Below, piece after piece: positions 45,503 to 53,484 of a stretch of DNA of 64,000 nucleotides (position 1 is its first letter; each line of letters opens with the position of its first letter). The DNA is from Porphyromonas pogonae (GTDB lineage Bacteria > Bacteroidota > Bacteroidia > Bacteroidales > Porphyromonadaceae), in assembly GCF_036320655.1 (NCBI RefSeq), contig NZ_CP143258.1, positions 372,001 to 436,000 on the forward strand, written 5' to 3'. The notes under the pieces were generated by a model. The model worked only from the letters and a program-made list of their open reading frames with translations, ran no database searches and was not told where the DNA came from. The translations under genes and the position numbers were made by a program.

Positions 45503-47134
45503 ATGATTTCAGTAGATGCACTCACCGTGGAGTTCGGTGGTTCGGCTCTTTTCTCCAATATATCTTTCGTTATTAATCCCAAAGACCGCATTGCTCTCAT
45601 GGGCAAAAACGGTGCGGGTAAAAGCACGCTGCTCAAGATACTTGCCGGAGCACGCGAGGCTACACGGGGCAAAGTGAATGCCCCCAAAGACTGCGTAGTG
45701 GCATACCTGCCACAGCATCTGCTCATAGAGGACGGGCGCACGGTGTTTGAGGAGACGGCACAGGCTTTCGACAATATACACAAGATGGAGGCAAGGATCA
45801 ATGAGCTCAACAAACAACTTGAGACGCGCACCGACTATGACAGTCCCGAGTATTACGCCATTATTGAAGAAGTATCGGCTTTGGGCGAGAAGTTCTACTC
45901 CATAGAGGAGATCAACTACGATGCGGCTATCGAGAAGATGCTCATAGGTCTGGGCTTTGTGCGCTCAGACTTCACACGCCAGACCTCCGAGTTTAGCGGA
46001 GGATGGCGCATGCGTATCGAGCTGGCGAAGCTCCTGCTCAAGAAACCTGACGTACTCTTGATGGACGAGCCCACCAATCACCTTGACATTGAGTCTATCC
46101 AGTGGCTCGAAGACTTCCTCATCGAAACGGGACAGACCGTAGTGGTGATAAGCCACGACCGCGCTTTTGTAGACAAGATCACTACCCGTACGATAGAAGT
46201 GACCATGGGACGCATCTATGACTACAAAGTAAACTACACCGAGTACCAGCGCTTGCGCGCCGAGCGTCGCGAGCAGCAGATAAAGGCCTATGAGGAGCAG
46301 CAGAAGTTTATAGCCGAGACGCAGGATTTTATAGAGCGTTTCAAGGGCACATACTCCAAGACCCTCCAAGTGCAGAGCCGCGTGAAGATGCTAGAGAAGC
46401 TGGAGCTGGTGGAAGTAGACGATATAGATACCTCTTCTATCAGGCTGCGCTTCCCGCCTGCACCACGTTCGGGTAATTATCCTGTGATGATGCGCGATGT
46501 AGAGAAGCAGTACGATGAGAAGCAAGTATTCAAGCATGTCAATCTTACGATAGAGCGTGGCGACAAGATCGCATTTGTGGGTAAGAATGGTGAGGGCAAG
46601 AGTACGCTGGTGAAGTGTATGATGCAGGAGATCCCTCACGGTGGTGAGCTCACCATAGGGCACAATGTGCGCATTGCTTACTTTGCTCAGAATCAAGCTT
46701 CGCTTTTGGACGAAAATCTCTCCGTATTTCAGACCATCGATGATATAGCCAAAGGCGAGATACGCAATAAGATCAAAGATTTGCTGGGAGCCTTTATGTT
46801 TGGCGGCGAAGCCTCTACAAAGAAAGTGCGCATACTCAGCGGTGGCGAAAAGACGCGCCTTGCGATACTCAAGTTGCTTCTCGAACCTGTAAATTTGCTT
46901 ATCTTAGATGAGCCTACCAACCACCTCGACATGAAAACCAAGGATGTGCTCAAGCAAGCTCTGCAGGAGTACGACGGAACGCTTATCATTGTGTCGCACG
47001 ACCGTGACTTCCTCGATGGCCTCGTGACCAAAGTTTACGAGTTCGGTGGTGGCAAAGTCAAAGAACACCTCGAGGGCATCTATGAGTTTATGGCTAACAA
47101 AAAGCTCGAAAACCTGAAGGAATTGGAAAAATAA
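45503..47134 (+). CDS. ABC-F family ATP-binding protein
   Basis: Soluble translation-associated ATPase with two ABC domains and no membrane segment, 543 residues. Domain 1: Walker A GKNGAGKSTLLKIL, signature FSGGWRMRIELAKLL, Walker B LLMDEPTNHLD. The interdomain linker (about 245-315, rich in Arg/Gln/Glu: RRERREQQIKAYEEQQKF-like) is the ribosome-facing PtIM. Domain 2: GKNGEGKSTLVKCM, LSGGEKTRLAILKLL, LLILDEPTNHLD. It is closest to the YbiT/EttA-like housekeeping group by layout, not obviously a drug-resistance ABC-F. First gene of a rightward cluster running to porW. Confidence 0.93.
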   Translation: MISVDALTVEFGGSALFSNISFVINPKDRIALMGKNGAGKSTLLKILAGAREATRGKVNAPKDCVVAYLPQHLLIEDGRTVFEETAQAFDNIHKMEARINELNKQLETRTDYDSPEYYAIIEEVSALGEKFYSIEEINYDAAIEKMLIGLGFVRSDFTRQTSEFSGGWRMRIELAKLLLKKPDVLLMDEPTNHLDIESIQWLEDFLIETGQTVVVISHDRAFVDKITTRTIEVTMGRIYDYKVNYTEYQRLRAERREQQIKAYEEQQKFIAETQDFIERFKGTYSKTLQVQSRVKMLEKLELVEVDDIDTSSIRLRFPPAPRSGNYPVMMRDVEKQYDEKQVFKHVNLTIERGDKIAFVGKNGEGKSTLVKCMMQEIPHGGELTIGHNVRIAYFAQNQASLLDENLSVFQTIDDIAKGEIRNKIKDLLGAFMFGGEASTKKVRILSGGEKTRLAILKLLLEPVNLLILDEPTNHLDMKTKDVLKQALQEYDGTLIIVSHDRDFLDGLVTKVYEFGGGKVKEHLEGIYEFMANKKLENLKELEK

Positions 47135-47153
47135 TCATTGTATATCAACCATC

Positions 47154-47636
47154 ATGGCAGAGAATCTTATCATACAAGGCGATAGCCGCTCACAGCGCTA
47201 TGAGACCCTCGTACCACAAATACGATCGCTGGTAGAGGGCGAGCGTAATCTCGTGGCCAATTTAGCCAACATCTGTGCGGCTTTGAGACAAACCTTTGGC
47301 TTCTTTTGGGTCGGCTTCTATCTCATAGAAGACGATCAGTTGGTGCTGGGGCCTTTTCAGGGCGATATAGCCTGTACCCGCATAGCTCATGGCAAGGGCG
47401 TGTGCGGCTCTGCATGGGCACAAGCCCGCACTTTCGTTGTGCCCGATGTCGATGCCTTCCCCGGTCACATCGCTTGTAGCTCTCAGAGTAAATCCGAGGT
47501 AGTAGTACCCTTGATCAAAGACGGTACAGTACGCGGAGTATTGGATATCGATAGCGACCGGCTCGATGATTTCACCGAAGAAGTCGATGCCTGTTATCTC
47601 GAGCAGATTGCCGACATCGTGACAGAGCTATTATAA
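47154..47636 (+). CDS. msrC: Free methionine-(R)-sulfoxide reductase, GAF domain
   Basis: Repairs oxidised free methionine. The 160 residues form a single GAF domain. The three redox cysteines are conserved: Cys74 (DIACTRIAHGKG), Cys84 (GVCGSAW) and Cys108 (HIACSSQSKSE), each exactly ten positions before the corresponding E. coli residues 84, 94 and 118. It starts 19 bp after the ABC-F gene and ends 8 bp before aroA, so it is in the same transcript. Confidence 0.93.
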   Translation: MAENLIIQGDSRSQRYETLVPQIRSLVEGERNLVANLANICAALRQTFGFFWVGFYLIEDDQLVLGPFQGDIACTRIAHGKGVCGSAWAQARTFVVPDVDAFPGHIACSSQSKSEVVVPLIKDGTVRGVLDIDSDRLDDFTEEVDACYLEQIADIVTELL

Positions 47637-47644
47637 TGTAATGT

Positions 47645-48934
47645 ATGATACGAGCAACTAACGGCTATCGACTCACGTGGGCAAATCGTCCTATCGATGA
47701 AGTCGAAATCATATTGCCTCCATCCAAAAGCATCATATCCCGTCAGCTCATCCTGCGGGCTGTGTCAGGCTTGCCATTGCTCGATCATACCATGCAGCCT
47801 GCCTTTTGGTCGCTCGACAATAAAGCCATTTTAGCAGCACTGTCACAGGCTGCCGAGGGCGTAGAGGTTATCAGTGCAGGCGAGTCGGGCACAGCTATGC
47901 GCTTGCTGGCGGCTTATCTGGCAGCAACAGTACAGACTCCCACCACTTTGTGTGGCCAGGGCAGGCAACACAGTCGCATCATAGCGCCACTTGTAGAAGC
48001 CTTACGATGCATGGGGGCCGACATCGCCTATTTGGAGAGTGAGGGCTACCCTCCGCTCCGCATCTCTCCCGCTAAGTTGTGTGGAGGGCGTGTTGAGCTC
48101 GATGCGTCGGTGAGTTCCCAGTTTATCAGCGCGCTGTTGCTTATAGCTCCCTTACTCGATGAAGACTTGGAAATCATCCTCACCAATAAACACCGCGTAT
48201 CGGAGCCTTACGCACACATGACGGCCGCCATGCTGGCTCAGAGTGGTTGTGTAGTGGCAGAAAAGGGTAGCGGTTATCATGTGAGACAAGACCAAAGTGC
48301 TATCTCCAACCCCTTGGGGCTCGAAGCCGACTGGACGGCTGCGTCTTATTTCTATGCCTTCACGGCACTCTCGCCTTCTCCCGTCACTGTTCATCTCCCG
48401 TCACTGTATCTCGATTCTTTGCAGGGCGATTGTGCTTATGTGTGCAAGTTGTTTGAGGCTTTCGATATTGTTACACACAGGAACGACAATGGAGTGACTA
48501 TCACCCGCAAGAGCGATCTCGGAGCGGATACGCTCACAGCGCACATGCAGCACTGCCCCGATCTTGTACCCACGCTCGTTTCGCTCTGTATCTGCAAGGG
48601 CGTGTCATTCGTATTCTGTGGTGTGAGTGCGTTGCGTACCAAAGAAAGTGACAGGCTTGCGGTACTTTCTCAAGAATTTGCTAAATTAGGATATAAATTA
48701 GATGTCAAAGATGATGAGATAGCATGGCAATCATCTTCAACTATCCCACATAAGAGGGCAAGCGAAGTGACCATCGACCCCGCCAATGACCACCGCATCG
48801 CCATGGCTTTTGCGCTGTGGGCTTTCTATGATGAGGAGGGTATCATCATCCAATCACCCGAGGTGGTGAACAAGAGTTTCCCCGGATTTTGGACTGAAGT
48901 CCAAAAACTGGGTATTACAATAGAAGAAAGGTAA
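47645..48934 (+). CDS. aroA: 3-phosphoshikimate 1-carboxyvinyltransferase (EPSP synthase)
   Basis: Joins shikimate-3-phosphate and PEP in the shikimate pathway. 429 residues, normal length. Visible motifs: LPPSKSIISRQLILRA (PEP/phosphate lysine), GESGTAMRLLAAYLA in place of the usual NAGTAMR, the phosphate-binding SSQFISALLLIAPLL, EADWTAASYFYAF, LRTKESDRLAVLSQEFAKLG and DPANDHRIAMAFAL. The GESGTAMR variant (N-A to E-S) marks the divergent Bacteroidetes form; glyphosate behaviour cannot be predicted from this alone. It is 8 bp from both msrC and the next gene. Confidence 0.93.
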   Translation: MIRATNGYRLTWANRPIDEVEIILPPSKSIISRQLILRAVSGLPLLDHTMQPAFWSLDNKAILAALSQAAEGVEVISAGESGTAMRLLAAYLAATVQTPTTLCGQGRQHSRIIAPLVEALRCMGADIAYLESEGYPPLRISPAKLCGGRVELDASVSSQFISALLLIAPLLDEDLEIILTNKHRVSEPYAHMTAAMLAQSGCVVAEKGSGYHVRQDQSAISNPLGLEADWTAASYFYAFTALSPSPVTVHLPSLYLDSLQGDCAYVCKLFEAFDIVTHRNDNGVTITRKSDLGADTLTAHMQHCPDLVPTLVSLCICKGVSFVFCGVSALRTKESDRLAVLSQEFAKLGYKLDVKDDEIAWQSSSTIPHKRASEVTIDPANDHRIAMAFALWAFYDEEGIIIQSPEVVNKSFPGFWTEVQKLGITIEER

Positions 48935-48942
48935 ATTACAGC

Positions 48943-49380
48943 ATGGGAATTCTATGGATTATATTGGGATTGTTCCTTTTGGGTGTGGTAGCAGCCATTA
49001 TAGGATATTACCAAAATAAAAGCAAAGAGAAGAGAATAGCTCGTGGGGAAGTGATAGAAGAACCCGAACCTCTTCGACCCGAAGGTTGTTGCGGTATGCA
49101 CATCACTTGCGAAAAAGATAGCTTGCTTGCTGCCGTAAGCCCCAGAATAGTTTATTATGACGACGAGGAGTTAGATGCCTATTGCAACAAACCCTCCGAT
49201 GAGTACACATCTCAGCAGACAGACCAGTTCAGAGAGGTATTGTATACCCTGCGGGAGGAAGACGTGCCGGGTTGGCTCAGGAGCTTGCAGTTGCGCCAGA
49301 TAGCGCTACCCGATGAGTTGAAGTCCGAAGCGTTTCTTATCGTAGGCGAACACAGGGTACAACACGCTCATGATCTCTGA
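48943..49380 (+). CDS. Conserved membrane-anchored protein with CCGxH motif
   Basis: A 145-residue protein: one N-terminal helix (about 3-23), a short basic stretch, then a soluble domain beginning RPEGCCGMHITCEKDSLL with three cysteines and a histidine, and an acidic segment YYDDEELDAYCNK. I recognise the pattern from Bacteroidales genomes but know of no assigned function. Cysteine/histidine spacing suggests a metal site. Tightly packed between aroA (8 bp) and the metal permease (20 bp), which makes a link to metal transport plausible. Confidence 0.75.
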   Translation: MGILWIILGLFLLGVVAAIIGYYQNKSKEKRIARGEVIEEPEPLRPEGCCGMHITCEKDSLLAAVSPRIVYYDDEELDAYCNKPSDEYTSQQTDQFREVLYTLREEDVPGWLRSLQLRQIALPDELKSEAFLIVGEHRVQHAHDL

Positions 49381-49400
49381 TTACTCATAAAGCCTAAGCT

Positions 49401-50222
49401 ATGACCTCGATACTCAGCTATCAGTTTTTTCAAAACGCTTTGTGGGCATCCCTGTTCACAGCTATTGTGTGTGGGCTGGTAGGCTCTTATATTGTGGTGC
49501 GTCGTATGGTTTTTATCAGCGGTGGCATCACCCATGCTTCTTTTGGAGGCTTGGGTTTAGGTTTGTATCTCGGGTTCGATCCCATGCTGGGGGCAGGTGC
49601 CTTCGCCGTACTGTCGGCTTTGGGTATTGCCAAGGCTTCGGAGACTGAGACGATAAGAGAGGACTCCGCCATCGCAGGTGTGTGGTCGCTGGGTATGGCA
49701 CTGGGAGTGCTGTTCATGACACTTACACCCGGCTATTCTACCAATCTGGCATCATACCTCTTCGGCAATATACTACTCGTTACCACACAAGACCTCATCG
49801 CTCTCGCGCTCATGGCCCTGCTTATGACCATTGCTTTTGTGGTATTTTATCGCCCCATCCTTTACACCGCTTTTGATCCCGACTTCGCCCGTACCAAGGG
49901 TGTTCGAGTCAAACTTATCGAAACCCTCATGTTTATAGCTATAGCCATAGGCATAGTGCTCAGTATACGCCTGGTGGGCATCATGTTGCTCATGTCTCTG
50001 CTCACCCTGCCGCAGACGATCATGAATCTTTACACTTACAGTTTCCGTAAGATGCTGGTAGGCTCTGTGATCATAGCTTTGTGTGCCTGTGTTGCCGGTT
50101 TACTGGGGAGTTACTATTGGGGGTTACCCTCGGGAGCCTTTATTATCCTGGTATTGGTTACCCTCTTTATCTTCGCCAAGGTGGGGACCTCACTACGTCA
50201 TTTCAAGGTCAAAACGATCTAA
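49401..50222 (+). CDS. ABC transporter permease, ZnuB/metal type
   Basis: Inner-membrane permease of the ABC-3 family, 273 residues with about eight helices. Landmarks: GLVGSYIVVRRMVFISGGITHASFGGLG (about 25-52), SIRLVGIMLLMSLLTLPQ (coupling region), and the terminal helices. In this family it would import zinc, manganese or iron with an ATPase and a solute-binding protein, but neither is encoded next to it here, so the partners must lie elsewhere. It ends 20 bp before porW. Confidence 0.9.
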   Translation: MTSILSYQFFQNALWASLFTAIVCGLVGSYIVVRRMVFISGGITHASFGGLGLGLYLGFDPMLGAGAFAVLSALGIAKASETETIREDSAIAGVWSLGMALGVLFMTLTPGYSTNLASYLFGNILLVTTQDLIALALMALLMTIAFVVFYRPILYTAFDPDFARTKGVRVKLIETLMFIAIAIGIVLSIRLVGIMLLMSLLTLPQTIMNLYTYSFRKMLVGSVIIALCACVAGLLGSYYWGLPSGAFIILVLVTLFIFAKVGTSLRHFKVKTI

Positions 50223-50242
50223 CCCTCACTACTCACAACGGC

Positions 50243-51982
50243 ATGACCAAGCGATCACTCATCTACGTTTTATCCTGTGTGATTTCAGTGGCGCTGTTGG
50301 CTTCTTGCGGCGTGAGGCGTAATACGCCTGTCTCCCGCTGGTATCAGGGGTTTACTACACGGTACAATGTGCTTTACAATGGTGAAAAAGCTTTTGATCA
50401 AGCGTATAAGTCCCGCCTTGTTCAGGATGATGTACACTTCTTTGCATTGCAGGAGCCCGATGTAGCACCGCTGCACAGCTCCGGTGATTTTGATATTGCT
50501 TTGCAAAAGGCGGATAAGGCCATAGCTGCTCATAGTATCATCACTTATGAGCCGGGAGGCAACACCCGTGAGCACAACCCCGTACTCTACAAAGTGTGGT
50601 TGCTCAAAGGCAAATCTATGTTTTTCAACGGTGATTACACAGGGGCATCAGCTGTGTTCGGCAGTATTTACAAGGAGGATACCTATACAGGGGAGGTGCG
50701 ACAGGAAGCCCTGCTATGGAAAACAAGGTGTGACCTCCGCATAGATACCACCTCCTTACAGATACAACACATCATCGAGGTTACTACAAACCATCCTACC
50801 ACGGTTCGCCTGCGTGAGCTGGCTGTCACAGAGTATTACTTGCGTACACCACATCCTGCCCAAGCCCTGCCCTATCTCGAGCAACTTTGCAGTAGAGAGC
50901 GCAACCCCTTACTTCTGGCTCGCTATTACTATATCATAGGTCAGCTCTACGAGAGCAATCACCAGCAACGCCGGGCGTACGATGCTTTTGCACAGGTGCT
51001 ACGCCTTTCTCCCCCGCTGGGCCTGCTGTGTGCGGCGGAGATCAAAGCTTTGGAAAACTCGCCCATTACCTCCAAGGAGAGAACCTCCCGTGTAAAAGCT
51101 CTCCTTGCAAGTCCCAAGTACAATCAGAAAAGATCTCTGGTCTATCTCGCTCAGGCTCGTATGGCACAAGCTGCCGACGATAAGTCCGGTGCGATACATG
51201 CCTATGAGGCTGCCGTAAAAGAGATGGACTATAATGACCCCAACCTCAAACAGACGTACAGGCTTCTGGGCGATCTGTTCCTTGCCTCACGAGACTATAC
51301 GGGGGCTTGGGATGCTTACAGCAACAGTAACATGGGGCTTACTCCCGAAGGAGCCGATACTATACAGGCACTGGCTGAGATCAGCGAGAATATGCGTGTG
51401 ATACACAGGCAAGACAGCCTGTTGCTCCTGGCCTCATTGAGCGATACCCAGATTGATTCGCTCCGAAACAAGTCCGCTAACCTTGAAAATCCTTCTTCTG
51501 CAGACGACACGGATATGGTGGTATGGGATGCAAGAGGCAGTGGAGTTACTGCCATGGCTGTAAGTAATCCTTCTTGGGCTCATGGTTCGGTGCGAAAAGG
51601 TCGCTTTTATTTTGATGATCCTGTATTGGTCGAGCGTGGCAAGCAGGAATTTAAGCGCAAGTGGGGTAATAGGAAACTCCGTGACTTTTGGCAACAAAGT
51701 CGCCGTACCCAAAAGGCAAGCGAGAGACTTGCTGTCAACAACGATGCCCCTGTATCATATAACGAGATTTCTTCTGCCCCAACAGCCACGAACCCCGAAA
51801 GTACTATGGAAGTGCCACATACCCCACAAGCCGTCAAAGCCTCAGAAGCACTTATCATCCGGGCATATCTCGATATCATAACCACCCTACGTGACCGCCT
51901 GAGGCTCACTGATGAAAGCATACGTTATCGTCAGATACTTGAGAGACGTTTTCCTGATCAAATCCCACCGCCTACTCCATAA
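50243..51982 (+). CDS. porW: PorW-like TPR lipoprotein of the type IX secretion system
   Basis: A 579-residue lipoprotein from ATG 50243 (lipobox LLASC, Cys22); the longer ORF start at 50081 overlaps the permease and lacks a signal. The mature part opens with VSRWYQGFTTRYNVLYNGEKAF, the N-terminal pattern of PorW/SprE, followed by tetratricopeptide-like helices (ALQKADKAIAAH, PVLYKVWLLKGKSMFFNGDY, LARYYYIIGQLYESNHQQRRAYDAF). A C-terminal region after residue 400 with RKGRFYFDDPVLVERGKQEFKRKWG is also typical. PorW is required for type IX secretion, apparently linking the PorKN ring to the translocon. No other T9SS gene is in the window. Confidence 0.85.
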   Translation: MTKRSLIYVLSCVISVALLASCGVRRNTPVSRWYQGFTTRYNVLYNGEKAFDQAYKSRLVQDDVHFFALQEPDVAPLHSSGDFDIALQKADKAIAAHSIITYEPGGNTREHNPVLYKVWLLKGKSMFFNGDYTGASAVFGSIYKEDTYTGEVRQEALLWKTRCDLRIDTTSLQIQHIIEVTTNHPTTVRLRELAVTEYYLRTPHPAQALPYLEQLCSRERNPLLLARYYYIIGQLYESNHQQRRAYDAFAQVLRLSPPLGLLCAAEIKALENSPITSKERTSRVKALLASPKYNQKRSLVYLAQARMAQAADDKSGAIHAYEAAVKEMDYNDPNLKQTYRLLGDLFLASRDYTGAWDAYSNSNMGLTPEGADTIQALAEISENMRVIHRQDSLLLLASLSDTQIDSLRNKSANLENPSSADDTDMVVWDARGSGVTAMAVSNPSWAHGSVRKGRFYFDDPVLVERGKQEFKRKWGNRKLRDFWQQSRRTQKASERLAVNNDAPVSYNEISSAPTATNPESTMEVPHTPQAVKASEALIIRAYLDIITTLRDRLRLTDESIRYRQILERRFPDQIPPPTP

Positions 51983-52096
51983 ATCGATTTCTTGACCATT
52001 TCTAAGTCATCTTGTGCGTTGGGGATTACCGTTAACGTCTCATTTAGAGTAGTAAAAGATATGAAAGATTTCAAATCCAGTGCTTAGTGCTCAATT

Positions 52097-52283
52097 GAGA
52101 CTGTTGCAAAAGTCAACAGAGTCATGGATTTTGGAGGCAAAGCCGACAAAAGACACTTTGACCGGGCAGAGAAGGTAAAGTGCAAGGCGCTAAGAGTGAG
52201 TGCACAGGGAGTTTACTTCCGGTAAATGACCAAGCGCGAATCTCGCAAGCAACGAAGCAATTTGCCTGCTATGCAACGGTCTC
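52097..52283 (+). mobile_element. 187-bp MITE, copy 3
   Basis: Same length and ends as the copies at 20132 and 22180 (GAGACTGTTGCA ... GCAACGGTCTC). Flanks CAATT and CAATG suggest a 5-bp duplication with one later change. Confidence 0.9.
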
Positions 52284-52309
52284 CAATGGTGCAAGGCCAT
52301 AGTATTACC

Positions 52310-52583
52310 AGGCAACCGCATCAAAACATAAGGTGCTGATATTCAGATTCCGTTTTATCGCTCACCATCATTGCGAGGGCTCCCGCCCGAAGCAATCCGG
52401 ATTGTGTTATTTTGGTTTGTTTTCCGGGTTGCTTCGCTTTCAGCTCGCAATGACGGGCGGTGGCGTGGTTACTTTGGCAGTAGTATGTTTTCGCATGCCG
52501 TCGTTTCGAGGGCTTTGCCCGAACAATAGGGTTTGATTATCAATAAATTGCCTTATCGGCCTAAATTTGATGCGGTTGCCCTA
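52310..52583. mobile_element. 274-bp MITE-like element with 15-bp inverted ends
   Basis: Ends GGCAACCGCATCAAA (from 52311) and its inverted copy TTTGATGCGGTTGCC (to 52580). An 11-bp direct repeat ATAGTATTACC flanks it (52299-52309 and 52584-52594). Inside are inverted copies of a CATTGCGAG ... GAAGCAATCC palindromic unit like those dispersed in many bacterial genomes. It encodes no credible protein. The TSD size would fit an IS4-type transposase acting in trans. Confidence 0.75.
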
Positions 52584-52867
52584 ATAGTATTACCTCTCTT
52601 AAATTCGAAATGTATCTTTTTTACTTCAATATTGAATAAGACCTTCCACTGTATTCTTTCTCTATCTTTGTGTGAGTATGCGAGACGATAGCCTTTATTT
52701 ATCCTGAAGAGGCTTTTTCTAAATGCAAGGTTGCTTGGATTATTATCAATCAAAATGGTGTATTATTTTGCATTTACGTGTCTTTTTGATTTTCCGGTTG
52801 GGGCTTAATTGGGATGTTTTTGCTTTTTTTGGGAGGTTGATTTTTGATTTCACTTGACGATATTACT

Positions 52868-52999
52868 GTTTTAGTTGAGCTATGTTCGTATTATAACTAA
52901 AACACCGAAACATTTTAGTTAAGACACCGAAACGTTTTAGTTATAACACGAAATCTTTTTAGTTAAAATACGAATGTGTTTTAGCAGTAATAGAAGAGG
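52868..52999. repeat. Array B: six tandem 22-bp units
   Basis: Units start at 52868, 52890, 52912, 52934, 52956 and 52978, all exactly 22 bp, most beginning (G/A/T)TTTTAGTTA. The core TTTTAGTTAAAA is the reverse complement of the core in array A. Same number of units, same total length (132 bp), and corresponding units align best with each other, so the two arrays descend as whole blocks. Confidence 0.85.
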
Positions 53000-53015
53000 G
53001 CTTAGTGTTACAATA

Positions 53016-53056
53016 CAAAAAATCCGCATGCAGAGGGCTAAAATCTGTATGCGGAT
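53016..53056 (-). terminator. Intrinsic terminator between promoter B and array B
   Basis: ATCCGCATGCAGA (53022-53034) pairs with TCTGTATGCGGAT (53044-53056), one G:U; the minus strand continues with TTTTTTG. A transcript from promoter B would end here after about 280 nt, just before the array. Confidence 0.7.
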
Positions 53057-53305
53057 ACATGATAGATATTTCACTATGATTTCCGTGAATTTGACAAAAT
53101 GATATTTTACTCTTTAATCTTAATTCTGACAAAATGATATTTTAAGGTCAGTTTTTGCAGCTCATATGCTCTGTAGTATTTCGATGTAAAATAGCAATGC
53201 TTTGCCCCTGTACAGGTAGGGATGTGTAACATCGATTTCGAGTAAACTATTGTATTTCATAAACTGGTCTTTAAATAAAATTAGGGGAGTCACCGTGATA
53301 CCGTA

Positions 53306-53337
53306 CAAAGATACAACACGCCACCCCCCTTTGTCAA
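53306..53337 (-). promoter_or_regulatory. Minus-strand promoter of unit B
   Basis: TTGACAAAGGGGGG (-33 region, from 53337), 21-nt spacer, TATCTTTG (-7, 53313-53306). Nearly identical to the promoter at 4631-4662. Confidence 0.68.
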
Positions 53338-53484
53338 TAGCCTAAGCCACAAATATGCCCACAACGCTCCGATATTATGTATTATATAGAAAGAATGATA
53401 ATTTGAGATGTATCATAAGGGACATATCCTATGTCAATTATCAATAGAATACTCACAAAACAAGCTTGCAAAGGCTTTGGTAAG

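Larger units (their letters stand above)
52595..53484. other. Gene-free interval holding unit B
   Basis: No credible gene in about 0.9 kb. It holds array B, a terminator hairpin (53016-53056), two direct copies of CAAAATGATATTTTA (53095-53109 and 53130-53144) and a minus-strand promoter (53306-53337). A plus-strand TATCTTTG occurs near 52671 without an obvious gene. Confidence 0.65.

Noticed and set aside
52333-52536. 67-codon ORF inside the 274-bp element
   Set aside because: It lies wholly in palindromic repeat sequence and shows no codon bias.
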